In this document: positions 24,582 through 36,919 of the stretch, piece after piece
How positions within the stretch are numbered: position 1 is the first letter of the stretch
Layout: each line of letters begins with the position of its first letter
Source of the DNA: Saksenaea vasiformis B4078
Lineage: Eukaryota > Mucoromycota > Mucoromycetes > Mucorales > Saksenaeaceae
NCBI GenBank assembly: GCA_000697055.1
Contig: JNDT01002383.1
Location: 186,001-250,000, forward strand
Direction of reading: 5' to 3'
DNA: 64,000 nt
Program-made: the position numbers and the translations under genes
Notes under the pieces: model-generated
The model's database searches: none
What the model was told of the DNA's origin: nothing
Seen by the model: only the letters and a program-made list of their open reading frames with translations

Positions 24582-24947
24582 TATTTCAGGAGAAAACAAA
24601 AAATGAAAAATAAAAGACAGGGAAAAAAGAGTCCTCTCCAATCCTTTGCAAAGACACGGAATAGGTGACACTCTAGCACATGTTTCTTTTTTTTCAATTC
24701 TCCCACAGAGTAATCGTGAAAGATGTAGAGGAATTCTCTACTGTTCACATACCGTGCATACCTACAGGCATTCTGTTCCCCTGTCATCCCCGTTCCTAGG
24801 ATTGGTGCACGATTCATTCGACTCACCTGGTTTGTCCTTAATTTATCTTATGTCAGTATGGTTAATCTGTACATCTTACAGAAAAAAACATGTCGTTCAA
24901 CTTTTTTCTTTTATTATTTCACACGAGTCGACAAGCTATAAACTGTT
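24582..24947. other. Intergenic, EBP promoter and RNPS1 3' end
   Basis: A 366-nt stretch between two minus-strand genes. It holds the 5' region of the EBP gene and the 3' UTR end of the SR-protein gene. No other feature was seen. Confidence 0.5.
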
Positions 24948-25988
24948 TCAACGTCTTCCCCGGCTTCTGCTTCTGCTAGGTGTTCTACTGTAACTACGGC
25001 TTCTGCCACGTCTGGGAGGAGTGATGCTTCGACTACGGCTTCGGCTGGGAGTGCGACTGCGGCTACGGCTACGGCTTCGACTACGGCTGTCATAGCTACG
25101 ACTACGGCTTCTCGAATAACTGGGCGATCGGCTACGTGAGTACGAGTATCTTCTACCACGACGAACTGGTGATCTAGATCGTGACTGACGTCTTCCGCCG
25201 CCGTAGTACCGGTCTACACCACCACGACGCATCGGAGGTGGGCCTCGTCGTCGGTAAGGAGGTGGCGAGATGTTACGCGCTAAAATGACTTAGTATACAA
25301 GGGAAAGGAAGAAGCGAAAAAGGGAACTTACATCGACGTCGCGGGGGTGGAGGCGGGGAAAGCGAAGGTGATCGACGTCTTGGTGGGGCCATCATACATT
25401 CCAAGAACTGACCATCCAGTTGACCCTGATAATGCAAAAGTTAAGTTAACGAAAATGTTTTTCTTTCTTTTTCTGTTCGTTATTTACTCCATCCATATAA
25501 CTGATAGCCTTGTCAGCATCTTCTTGGGTTTCGTATTCAACATATGCTTTGCCCACGTTGGCATTCACTATTATGTTGTGTTTTAGCTTTTACATAGCAA
25601 AGATGTGCTACCCTACATCGTTCATTGAAGGGAAATTCCACATGCTTAATGGTGCCGAATTGTGAGAAGATCTCCTTGACGTGCTCCACCGTGACGTTTC
25701 GCGTCAACTTCGTCACAAGCACGATAATGCGTGCAGGACTGGGCGAACGGCGGCGACGAGGTGGTGAACGCGAACGTGAATAAGAGCGCGAACGCGAGCG
25801 CGAGCGACTGTAGGAAGGTGATCGTGAGTAAGGCGATCGAGAACGGCCGTAAGACGGTGACCGGCGACGACGCCGAGGCGAAGGTGATCGTGAATGGCGA
25901 GATCGAGAAATCGCCCTATCAGCAAATGTTAACAAATGGCTCAAAATAAACTAAATGGCGTGCCCATCTTGCTTAAAGAAACATACAT
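24948..25988 (-). CDS. RNPS1: RNPS1-like RNA-binding SR protein
   Basis: The N-terminal part is an RS domain with SRSRS runs. A single RRM follows: [20 protein letters not shown] (RNP2), then [14 protein letters not shown] and [18 protein letters not shown] (RNP1). A Pro/Arg segment ([17 protein letters not shown]) and a second, long RS domain end in SRSRGRR. This layout, RS-RRM-RS/P, is that of RNPS1, part of the ASAP/PSAP complex linked to the exon junction complex. Introns lie at about 25916-25986, 25587-25642, 25438-25500 and 25270-25330. The start codon appears split: AT at 25988-25987, then an intron, then G at 25915. The frame upstream of 25915 has no ATG, which supports this. Confidence 0.8.
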
Positions 25989-26698
25989 GATCTGCTGTAA
26001 CGAAGAGAAAAAAGGGGAGAAAGAACCTCCAAAATTTTCTGACCCTCCTAAATCCAGCGGACATTTAAAAATAACCAGAACGCCCAGCCTGCTGTTTATT
26101 GCGTACGTTTTGCTTTCATGGAAAAAGTTGCCTACGCTTAAGAAACATTGAATAGGCATTGGTCAAGCAATAACGGAATGCCTGCATTAGTTATTACCCG
26201 TAGACTCAAAATCTGTTCGAGCACCGCAAGGACGAATCCATAGTTCAATACTTGGATTTTAAGCTCATTTACTCCGAAGAGTGCTCTTGCTTAATAACAT
26301 GAGCCTGTTCCACATTATTTTCCGGTGGAAGAGACATGGCTTTTGTGAGAAGAAAGTGACTTCGAGCAATAACCGCTGCTGCGGAGTAATACAATGTGTG
26401 TGACACATTTTACGTACCTGGCTTGAATTAAAAGAAGGCGCCCACAAAGCAAGACCGTTCAGAACAGCGTGTCATTCAGCTTAAATTTTACAGATGAAGG
26501 AAAATGGAAAAGGATGTGTGTTCGAATTAGTACGTAAGCAAACTGCTTCTCAGTGTAAACTTTTTTTTTTTCACATTGAACTTTTAGCGCAGTGCAAGTC
26601 TCTTCATAACCACGTAATCCTTGTTGGTAGCTGAAATTGGACTATCATTGTTATTGTCTATACCTAGTGTATATTATTATGAATAATTAATGCTATGC
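25989..26698. other. Intergenic, no gene recognised
   Basis: The RNPS1 promoter (right of its start) and the 3' end of the rhomboid gene lie here. Short frames at 25936-26159 fall in the RNPS1 5' region and lack motifs. Nothing else was seen. Confidence 0.5.
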
Positions 26699-27748
26699 TT
26701 ATTCGTCTCCTAGACGTCTTCCTTGTCCAGGAAATGATGCTGAAGAAGATTCAGCTATTCCCACATCTTGATTGGAGATCGGAAGGTATGCCTCGTTTGC
26801 TTCGTCGACGCTTATGAATCTCCTGTGATTTTTCAATGACTGCAGCCATCGGTGCTCTTCCAATGCCCGACACGAACTAGTAGATAGCACCATGCGGGAC
26901 GGTAAACGATCCGACGCGTCTAAACAGAAAAAGAAAATGTTTGTCAGAGGTTAAAGAGCATCGTCCACTTACAAAGGTAGGCAATGCCAGCAGTAATCAG
27001 ATTTAGCAGAATTGATGATGTAGGATCCAAAAAGAAGTAGAACAGAATCAGAAGCGGTGGTATGAATTTACCAGGGATAGGAATGGCACCAAACAACCTG
27101 CCAGAAAAGAAAGAAAAAGATTCGTTCATCAGAGCGCCCATTACTCGTGAACATCAGCTTACATGCGATCCTGTGCGTTCCCATTCTGTTTTTGTTCTTC
27201 TATCACCTGTAATATCGATAATGCAATTGCCCATCCCGACAGTCCGGCACTACGGTACACTCCGAGGTGATAGTTCGCAGGCGTATCATACGAAGAGAGA
27301 CGGATGATAATTGTGTAAAGACTTGCTGGGATGAACGTGAATAATACCGCGAGAATCCACAGTGCTTTTATCGATCCATGCTTTTTTTCGAACAGAGGAA
27401 AATATGGAAAAAGTAGCAAGTAATTGGTGATCAAGAATGGAAAGCCGAAGGTCGACAGAGGATAGAATAGTAGTCGTTGCACTAGCCCACCGTGAATCAT
27501 GGTACTCAATAGTATGCTGCAATCCTACCTTGATACCCTTGAACAACCTTCTGTACATCGAGGGACAACCAGGGACCAATGCTGAAAAACCTGTCGATAA
27601 TAAAAATGGCAGCCGATGCCACCATCACCGATATGGTGATCAAGGGTAAAGATGCAAAGTACTTCTTGACATGGCTTATAAAGATGCGTGTGCTTTCGCC
27701 CAGTCTATTATGGGCACTTTGCGATGCCTGATTCTGACTGGCCTCCAT
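26699..27748 (-). CDS. RBD2: Rhomboid-family membrane protein (Rbd2-like), probable pseudoprotease
   Basis: The protein has about six hydrophobic helices. VQRLLFYPLSTFGFPFL starts the rhomboid core and GLSGW gives the GxSG active-site motif in helix 4. FGAIPIPGKFIPP and then a helix SILLNLITAGIAYLY match the Rbd2 layout, where the last helix usually carries the catalytic His (GHLCG). Here that place is Asn (LLNLITAG), so the Ser-His dyad looks broken. Rbd2 proteases in moulds and fission yeast cleave the sterol regulator SREBP. The C-terminal tail is soluble and Ser-rich (LSTSSCRALEEHRW). Introns lie near 27490-27540, 27100-27165 and 26920-26975. I chose the Met at 27748, just before an SQNQASQS head; an upstream frame is open but overlaps an intron-like part. 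Confidence 0.75.
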
Positions 27749-28785
27749 GGCGATGGTTGACCTGCAAAATGAAGACAAAAAGAGAGAGGGGGTTTCAATT
27801 TCAGCGTTCAGTAGTGTTACTCGAGGCAAAGCCGCGATCACTGCTCTCTCTGTGTTTCTTTCTTGGCGGCAAGATTACCAATATTCCCCTTTTGAACTAA
27901 GATATTATAAAGGACACCGCTATATGTGGAATGTACATGTATCGTTTTCGATCCTCTTGTTTCTGACAACAAAGTTTTTTCGTGAACAAGGAAATATATG
28001 TGCTAAAAAGGGAAACTCGTACAACTCTGCACCGGCTCGAGATTATTTGACGTTGCATGCAGGTGAGCTTTTGCGCTTCGAAGTCTTTCTTTTTACGGTG
28101 ATGCAATGCTATACGATATGTTCTTTTGCGTTATATTGGTGTCAGCGATAGGATTCCATAGTCTGAGACAAAAAGACGTGTCAGTTTAATAGAGGACTGC
28201 TGCGCCCTCGAAATTCATGCGTACTTCCGCGCTCAACTATTAGTCTCACTCCCGTTAAACTGCCCTGGATTAGAGAAATCACGCAATCCTTCTTTTCTGA
28301 GGATCACTGCGTTTAAATTATCCGCATGCACGGTTGAAGTGTGCTTAGCATATGACTCGATGCTAAGATTTTCTTCGCAAAGTGTCACAAGAATTTTTCT
28401 ATCGAGAGTGAGTGGCTACCGGTGTTTTGAAAGGAAGGGTAATAGAAAGGCGCAGGGTCATTTAGAGGTGTGTGTACTACGTTCTTAACTTCCGCAGCGA
28501 TTCTACGTCATGTAATAAAAAGCTCCGTACACTAGTTTACCTGGAAGTGGAACATTAACTTTCTGAGATCAAGCGATCTTGCTAAACAATTGGCCGAAAA
28601 CAAAAAAAAAAATCGTTGCCCGTTTTTCAAAAGGAGCACCAAAAAATAGTAAATTTTCCCAAATTTTTGATTTGATCTACATACGCTGCTGGATGAAACA
28701 AGAGGGTTGGATTGCAGTCAGTCTAAGTTGGCCAGCCATCACTTCGATAGGGAGGGTTTCTCTTAAGCGTACGTTATTGGTTATT
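27749..28785. other. Intergenic, no gene recognised
   Basis: A frame on plus at 27747-28151 (134 codons) overlaps the rhomboid start on the other strand and has no conserved motif. The rest is AT-rich with scattered stops. Promoter of the rhomboid gene at left, 3' end of the Sec14-like gene at right. Confidence 0.45.
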
Positions 28786-30161
28786 CTAGTGGTATTCGAT
28801 TGTCTTGTAAGGGTTTCCGGTGCGATTGAGTAATGCTGTCCAGTATCTTTCAAGGTCGTAACTGAAGTTGTAACTTCCTCCAAAATCTGTTTCCAATTGA
28901 TTTTCCGGGATGTAGTCCTTCAGATACACCCACTCGTTTGTAGTAGCTTTTGTGTCATTCTTGCCATCTGTATCATAAGCAAATTTGATTTTCGCCTTTG
29001 TCACCGGATCCATAAAAGGTGATATGATTTTAAACGTTGCAAAAAAGAACCATGGTGCTAAAAAAACCCGAAGCTTAGTGCTACTTTCTCACGAGCAAAT
29101 AAAAATCCACTTACATTTGACGACAAAGGCAATACCTTACAAAAAAAGTACATCGAGAGAAGTATGAGTATCATCGAGAACGGTCATTAATGCAAATCTT
29201 ACCTAACCTCTCAGGGTAATGATTACCAAGAATATCCAAGAATTTCTTGCACGTGGCAACGCTTGGATTATGTGATGCAGAGGAGTCTTTAAAATCGACA
29301 ATAATAGCAATATTTTCGACTTTCTCCGGCATGAGGCGAATACCACGTTCCAAACTGTAAACAATGTGTTTCACTTGACGCTCAGCATCTTTTGAGTTTT
29401 GCAATCTTGGCCGCATGATCCATACTGGTCTTCCACACTTATCGAAACCATTGAAATACATCTTGCCGGTTTCTGCCTAAATAGTCATTTCGGACATGAG
29501 CATCCCGGGGGGGGGAGGTAACAAGAGGAGCGTGAAAAAAAAAAGAAAAGAACGAACCTCGGGTTTGATATAATCCGGATCCAATTGATCCGGTCGATAA
29601 TCACGGCGCCATTTGACGGTGTTCGCAAGCATTGTCTTTGCAGCCTTTCCCTTTTTTCTTAGTAATCTTTCCCTCTCTCTCTCTCTCTCTCTCTCTTTTT
29701 CTTTTAATAACACTAACAAACCTCATAATCCCACTTTCGTGCACGCATGTATCGTTTAAAGGTGGCTTCTGTCAGAAATCCTTTTTCGCTAGCGTAATAA
29801 TCATGTGTCTCGGGAAGCATGATAGATTGCATGTAGGTTCGTAAATCATCGACCTTGCGTTGCTGCGACTCATTCAATGGCGCGGCAACAGCTGGTGTAT
29901 ACCCGTTCGGCGGTGTGAGGATCGGTTCTTGAGTTACCAGCTCTTTATCTTCAAATGTTGGCTGCTTGGCACTTGCGTTAGAATTGGATTTCAGCCGGAA
30001 GACGTTCATGACGATGAGGTAAGAGAAAAGAGAAAAAAAAAAGGGTGAAAACCGCAAAGGCGGGGAGGTTTATATATTGTACTCTCGTTTCGTGACGATC
30101 TGCACCTTACCACGGAAGGCAATTGTTCCATTTCTCGGGACAACTCATCCATCGGCGCCAT
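28786..30161 (-). CDS. Sec14-like CRAL-TRIO lipid transfer protein
   Basis: The family carries phosphatidylinositol or other lipids between membranes. An N-terminal helical part (KRYMRARKWDYE, AAKTMLANTVKWRRDYRP) is the CRAL-TRIO-N domain. The lipid domain follows: GFDKCGRPVWIMRPRLQNS, VENIAIIVDFKDSSASHNP, ILGNHYPERLGK and APWFFFATFKIISPFM, with DPVTKAKIKF and FGGSYNF at the end. LGNHYPERLG is the classic Sec14 motif. I take the start at 30161 (MAPMDELSREMEQ) with an intron to about 30000; a Met at 30009 (MNVFRLKSN) is the alternative. Further introns hold a CT tract near 29674-29699 and one near 29050-29205. It lies head-to-head with ATP1, sharing about 345 nt. Confidence 0.85.
29674..29699. 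repeat. CT/GA microsatellite inside a Sec14-like gene intron
   Basis: An uninterrupted (CT)n run on the plus strand between two exons of the minus-strand gene. Confidence 0.85.
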
Positions 30162-30506
30162 TGGTTGAATCTCCACTGCAACAATAAGATTAACCGACGC
30201 GGTTTTAAAAAAAATATCCTTCTCGTGTCTTTTTTTTTCTGGCTCCCTGGAACAGGATGATACACAGAGTACATAAAAATGACCTTAAAATAGATAAACT
30301 ACAAGAACAACAACATGATAAAGAAGAGGACGGATAGAGTCTTTTGCAGATTCGTTTTGTTGGTACCGAGGGCTGATTAATGATGACAAAAGGCAGGGGT
30401 TCCCTCCCCCGACATAGTACAAACAGTCACTGGAATAAACACGGCTGTGCCGACTCCTTTCTCCACATACCTCCCCTCTCCCCTGTCCCTTGCGACACTA
30501 TCTATT
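30162..30506. promoter_or_regulatory. Shared divergent promoter region, Sec14-like / ATP1
   Basis: A 345-nt stretch separates two divergent starts. It is pyrimidine-rich just before ATP1 (cctcccctctcccctgtccc), a common layout near highly expressed fungal genes. No specific binding site is claimed. Confidence 0.5.
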
Positions 30507-32453
30507 ATGCTGAGAAACGCTGCTCGCGTCGCACGCCCCGCCCTTGCTGCTTTTGCCAGATCTTCTCCAGCTGTGAGTTATTTTTAAAATTTTTATTTTC
30601 TTTGGATATCACAGAACGCGATCGCGAAGGAAGAAAAAAAGTGGAGACATACCATCGATTACAAACACGATCGCTTCGAACAGAGGAGGAAAACGCTCAT
30701 TGGACTGCTCATTAACCACGTACCTCATTCTTTTTAGGTTCGCCTTAACTTGGGCGCTGCTGCCGTTGCTGTTAGAAACTATGCTTCTGCAAAGCCCTCA
30801 ACCTCCGAGGTCTCTTCCATTCTTGAGCAGCGCATTCTCGGTGCCTCTTCCGAAGTCGACCTTCAGGAAACCGGTCGCGTTTTGTCCATTGGTGACGGTA
30901 TTGCTCGCGTCTATGGTTTGAAGAATGTTCAGGCCGAAGAGATGGTTGAATTCTCCAGCGGTCTTAAGGTTAGAAAATAAGAAAGCATGAAGCGGAAGAG
31001 CCAGCGTGGCTGATGTGTCATTGTTCTTTTTTTTGTTCAGGGTATGGCTTTGAACTTGGAACCCGACAACGTCGGTATTGTCGTTTTCGGTAACGATCGT
31101 CTGATTAAGGAGGGTGACACTGTGAAGCGTACGGGTGCTATTGTCGACGTCCCCGTTGGTCCCGGTATCCTTGGTCGTGTTGTCGATGCTTTGGGTAACC
31201 CCATTGATGGTAAGGGTCCCTTGGAGACTGTCGGCCGTTCCCGTGTCCAGGTGAAGGCACCTGGTATTTTGCCCCGTCACTCCGTCAACGAACCTATGCA
31301 GACTGGTATCAAGTCTGTCGACTCCATGGTTCCTATTGGTCGTGGTCAGCGTGAATTGATTATTGGTGATCGTCAGACTGGTAAGACTGCTGTCGCTCTC
31401 GACACCATCTTGAACCAGAAGAACTGGAACAACGGCAGCGATGAGTCCAAGAAGTTGTACTGTATCTACGTCGCTGTCGGTCAGAAGCGTTCTACCGTTG
31501 CTCAGCTTGTCCGTACCCTCGAGGAGAACGACGCTATGAAGTACACCACCGTCGTCGCTGCCACTGCCTCTGAGGCTGCTCCCCTTCAGTACCTTGCTCC
31601 CTTCTCTGGTGCTGCTTTCGGTGAATGGTTCCGTGACAACGGTCGCCACTCCTTGATCATCTATGACGATTTGTCCAAGCAGGCTGTTGCCTACCGTCAG
31701 ATGTCTCTTTTGCTTCGTCGTCCTCCTGGTCGTGAAGCCTACCCTGGTGATGTCTTCTACCTTCACTCCCGTTTGTTGGAGCGTGCTGCCAAGATGAACA
31801 AGGACTTTGGCTATGGTTCCATGACCGCCCTTCCCATCATGTAAGACCAAGAAAAAAGAAAGAAATCCAACGCATTGATGAAACTAAATAATTTGATACC
31901 TAGTGAGACCCAGGGTGGTGATGTGTCTGCCTACATTCCTACCAACGTCATTTCCATTACTGACGGTCAGATCTTCTTGGAAGCCGAACTTTTCTTCAAG
32001 GGTGTCCGTCCCGCCATTAACGTCGGTCTTTCCGTGTCTCGTGTCGGTTCCGCTGCCCAGACCAAGGCCATGAAGCAGGTTGCTGGTTCCTTGAAGCTTT
32101 TCTTGGCTCAGTACCGTGAAGTTGCTGCTTTCGCCCAGTTCGGTTCTGATTTGGATGCCTCTACCCAGTTCTTGTTGAACCGTGGTGCCCGTCTTACCGA
32201 ATTGTTGAAGCAGCCCCAGTACTCTCCTCTTTCCATCCAGACCCAGGTTCCTATTGTGTTCGCTGGTGTCAACGGTTACTTGGATAAGCTCCCCGTTAAC
32301 AAGGTCGTTGACTGGGAAAAGGACTTCATCAGCCACATCCAGTCCGAGCACAAGGATACCCTTGAGGAGATCCGCACCAAGGGTGTCTTGTCCAAGGAAT
32401 TGGAGGGTAAGCTTCGTGAAATCTGTGACAACCACGTCAAGTCTTTCTTGTAA
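30507..32453 (+). CDS. ATP1: ATP synthase F1 subunit alpha, mitochondrial
   Basis: This is the non-catalytic nucleotide-binding alpha subunit of the matrix F1 head. Four exons (30507-30572, 30738-30968, 31041-31840, 31904-32453) total 1647 nt, or 548 residues, normal for fungi. The presequence [18 protein letters not shown] is basic and amphipathic. The P-loop GDRQTGKT lies near residue 208. [33 protein letters not shown] and [20 protein letters not shown], with [16 protein letters not shown], are diagnostic. The first intron (165 nt) and others are longer than the local mean. Codons are strongly restricted, fitting high expression. A large antisense open frame exists only as a by-product of that codon bias. 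Confidence 0.98.
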
Positions 32454-32938
32454 AAGTGAGAAGTACTACTCCATGATCTTTCTGTAAAATAAAAACCAAA
32501 CAAACAAAGAAAAAAGATACGATAAAAAAAAAGGGAACCCGATATACTGTGAAGGACTGTGTGACTCCAGAAGCATGTCTGTTGCTTTCCGTCATTGGCC
32601 GATGATTTCAAATGGCGAGGAAAAATGAGAGAGGGGATCATGCACGCACCGATACCCTGTCAGGGTAACGAAAAAGCACGTCACGGAGGACTGGCCTGAC
32701 AAAACAAAGGACTTTTTGAATTTTTGTTTTTTTGTTGGACAGAGAGACCTAATTTACACCATGGTAAACATGACGTTCTATTTTTCTTTCTTCAAGCGTT
32801 GGCTTCCAAGTGCTTTCTTTTTGAAAGCGAATACAGCATGAGATGAACCGACGCCAACTGACTGAAAACTCGCGCGACGATACTCATCCCTTTCTTTTTT
32901 TTTATCTTGTTTCGTAGCTTCGCTTCTCCTCCAAGTTG
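32454..32938. other. Intergenic between ATP1 and bL12m
   Basis: Holds the ATP1 3' UTR (A-rich about 32485-32530) and the promoter of the ribosomal protein gene. Nothing else was seen. Confidence 0.5.
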
Positions 32939-33577
32939 ATGACTAGCACAGCCATTGCTGCTCGACAGAGCACTCGGTATGTTCATTAGACAACGGCGCG
33001 TTTAAGTACCTGGTGTTAACCTTTCAATGCAGTGTTTCGGCAGCTGTCCCCGTGTTTGCGCGACGCTATACCACCGAACAGCCCCTTCCCACCCCTGGTA
33101 ACAACGCGGCTGCTGACCCAAAGATTGCCGCCATCGTCGACCAAATCGAACAATTGACCTTGTTGCAGACTTCCGAACTTGTTTCACAGCTCAAGGTGGG
33201 TTAACAACCTAACGAAAGAGGTGGATAGGTGATGCTAACTTTTTTTTCGAACAAAAAAAAAGTCGCGTCTTAACATCCAAGATATCGCCATGCCTGTTGC
33301 TATGCCCGCTGCTGGATCTGCGGCACCTGCTGCGGCTGCTGAGGAGGAGAAGCCAGCCGAAAAGACAGAATTCAACGTCAAGATTGAAAAGGTGGATGCC
33401 GCTTCAAAGGCAAAGGTGATCCGCGAAGTGAAGAACTTGGCTGGTTTGAACTTGGTTGAGGCCAAGAAGTTTGTCGAGAGTGTACCCAAGGTTCTCAAGG
33501 AATCTGTGCCAAAGGAGGATGCTGAAAAGCTGAAGAAGGCTCTTGAGGCTCTCGGTGCCACCGTCAACTTAGAATAA
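32939..33577 (+). CDS. MNP1: Mitochondrial large ribosomal subunit protein bL12m
   Basis: bL12 forms the flexible stalk that recruits translation factors. Three exons (32939-32976, 33033-33195, 33263-33577) give 516 nt, or 171 residues. The N-terminus ([13 protein letters not shown], then FARRYTTEQ) is a typical mitochondrial presequence. The dimerising N-terminal domain shows [20 protein letters not shown]. An Ala/Pro hinge follows, then the C-terminal domain: [40 protein letters not shown] and a final [12 protein letters not shown]. These are textbook L7/L12 features. Confidence 0.96.
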
Positions 33578-34364
33578 TTTTCTTCTCTCCTGTTAAATAG
33601 ATTGTGCTATTACCTTTTCTTAACAAAAAAAACTATGCTGTAGATCTTGAAAAAAAAAAAAAGAAAAAGTATTACAATGCCTGGATACGATCAAAAAGAT
33701 TCTCGTTGCTCTTGGACCAGGAACATGGATGATAGACAGCTCCGTAAAAGGGATTAAGTCCTGTCAAACCTTGCCCAGGGGTCTTGGAAGATACTTAATG
33801 CAGTGGAAATCTTATAAAAGCTGAAAAGCAGTCTTCTCTAGCATTAAAAAAATGACAGAGAGAGAGAGGGAAAGGAGTAGCAGTATCTCTGTTTTTCTTG
33901 TGTCACAAATTGGGAAGGTTGTACACAACAAAGCAGAATTTTAAAAAGCTCTCCTTGTTGTTCTAAAAGTGGCAAAGTCATTTGTAAAGACCAAAGCGCC
34001 AAACATGTATTTATCCCTAGGAAAAATCGATTCATTTTCTAAATTGGATGGACGGGAAAAGTATGTAAATCCTTATGCAGTTGGCGATGAAGGCACATGA
34101 GGATGATGGGTTCCCACACATTGGGGTCTAGGCTCTTAAACAGCATGTTTCCTTGTGATACCATAAACCTTTTTCTGTCAACATGTACACTGCCATGCAT
34201 CCTATCCAAAAAAAAAAAAATTTGCTCGTTCATGTACGAGGTGTGAGATAGACAGAAAGACAGAGGTAACAAAACAACGGCCATGTTTTGTCGAAGTTTA
34301 GGGGCGATGGCTTTTTATTTGTATTGAATGTCATTTCCGACAAAGTACAATCAGTTACTGTTTT
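33578..34364. other. Intergenic, with one possible small frame
   Basis: The 3' regions of bL12m (+) and RhoGDI (-) converge. Poly-A and poly-T runs at about 33648-33670 suggest transcript ends. A minus-strand frame at 34039-34284 is treated separately. Confidence 0.45.
34039..34284 (-). CDS. Hypothetical small protein
   Basis: An 81-codon frame. The second part (from an internal Met at about 34197) reads NVWEPIILMCLHRQLHKDLH, with compositional balance unlike the T-rich flanks. A T/A homopolymer precedes that Met. It overlaps the likely 3' UTR of RhoGDI on the same strand. No family recognised; it may be chance. Confidence 0.2.
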   Translation of the reverse strand: MAVVLLPLSFCLSHTSYMNEQIFFFLDRMHGSVHVDRKRFMVSQGNMLFKSLDPNVWEPIILMCLHRQLHKDLHTFPVHPI

Positions 34365-35292
34365 TTACCAGTTCTTTTTGATATCAAAAGACCAATCCCA
34401 TTCAACGTGGACCATGCCATCATCATCCACAAATTTGCTCTGTCGCGAAAGATATGTTAGTCAAGAAAAGAAGAAGGGTTTGTGTGTCCGTCAATTTACC
34501 TTTGCTTCATAGTGACCACGGGCAAGCAGTCCAGAGGGGGCTTCTTCCGGAGCAAAGATCTTTTCGTAGGCCTCTGCCGAGGGTCCGTAACTACCGATCA
34601 TTTCTTCGGTCTTGTCCACTTTACAGGCAAGAATATGTTCATATATATATATATTTTTTTTTTTTTTTCAGGACACGCGAATACGTTACCTCTAATGCCA
34701 CCTCTCTTGACAACTTGCAAATATTTCAAACCCGAAACAATATCATGCTGAATTCTACGACAAAGATAAGCTTAACAGTCAGAACTAAGAAACATACCAT
34801 ACCTGAATTTGACCTTCATGCGATACTCTGAGCCTTCCTTAATGGTGAAAGGAGTTGCTCTTGCTTTGTCAATAGCATCTATATTCCACATGAGAAAAAA
34901 AAAATAAGAAGGGATGAAAAAAGTCAACTGTTTTACCTTGGCTAGAAAGATCAACGATAACATCGGGACGCTCTTCGACCTGAAGGGCGATATGTTCCAC
35001 GATAACCTGAAGCAGAGATGAGGGGAAATTCGATGAGCAAGAAGTTGTCTTTTTCTTACCTTTCGGGGATCGTCAGCAACGCTCACTGTAAAAACAATGA
35101 ATAGGAAGCTAAGAGAAAAAGCAGGAGTATCTTACCAGCAGCTTTGCCTAAACCAAGAGATTCCTTCCACTTTTTCAAGGATTCATCTTCAGCATCTAAG
35201 TTTTTAAATTCTTCCAAGGTTTTCTTCTCTCCAGGCTTGTAACCAGCAGTCTGGGAGGGAGCGAAATCGTCTTCATCGTGATGTTCAGTCAT
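34365..35292 (-). CDS. RDI1: Rho GDP-dissociation inhibitor
   Basis: RhoGDI extracts prenylated Rho GTPases from membranes. The start is MTEHHDEDDFAPSQTAGYKP, followed by the helical arm KTLEEFKNLDAEDESLKKWK. The immunoglobulin-like domain reads VIVEHIALQVEERPDVIVDL, FTIKEGSEYRMKVKFR, IVSGLKYLQVVKRGGIRVDK, TEEMIGSYGPSAEAYE, APSGLLARGHYEAKSKFVDD and ends DWSFDIKKNW, the family's normal last residues. At least six exons with introns of about 50-80 nt are present, one carrying a T-run at 34652-34669. The protein is about 200 residues, as expected. It works with the polarity genes nearby (BEM1, Rab4), though adjacency may be chance. Confidence 0.95.
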
Positions 35293-35599
35293 GAGATGCT
35301 AAAGATGAGAAAAAAAGGGTATAAAAAAGGTGAAAGGGAAAAGAAATGCGAAAGAAGCAAAAAAGAAACCCGTGAGCTGAGTTTCGTTTTCTTTCTTTCA
35401 ATTTATCCAGCGACAAACGTGTGTTCCTTTTCAAACTGTACTCTCTTCTTTTCTTTTCTTTTTTTTTTCATTCCTCTTCTTTTTTCTTTCTCTTTTTCTC
35501 TCTTACTTTTTATAATTACCTTCATTCAGCATGCTAGCCGATGCATACGGTAACGTCCCTTTATTATAGTTTTCTAATGGAGGAAAAAACTGACGGACC
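35293..35599. promoter_or_regulatory. Divergent promoter region RDI1 / Rab4
   Basis: A 307-nt, strongly pyrimidine-rich stretch (long T/C runs at 35440-35510) separates the two divergent genes. Such tracts are common in fungal core promoters and 5' UTRs. Confidence 0.5.
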
Positions 35600-36848
<1,249 letters not shown>

Positions 36849-36919
36849 AAAAAAAGATAATATTTATTACTTCGTAGCGAGTAAATATATATGTTGTATG
36901 TACATCGGGTTGGATTGTT

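Noticed and set aside
30798..31850. A 350-codon open frame on the minus strand
   Set aside because: It is antisense to ATP1 and open only because of that gene's codon bias; its product is Thr/Ser/Val/Leu-rich with no motif. The frame at 31884-32435 is the same artefact.
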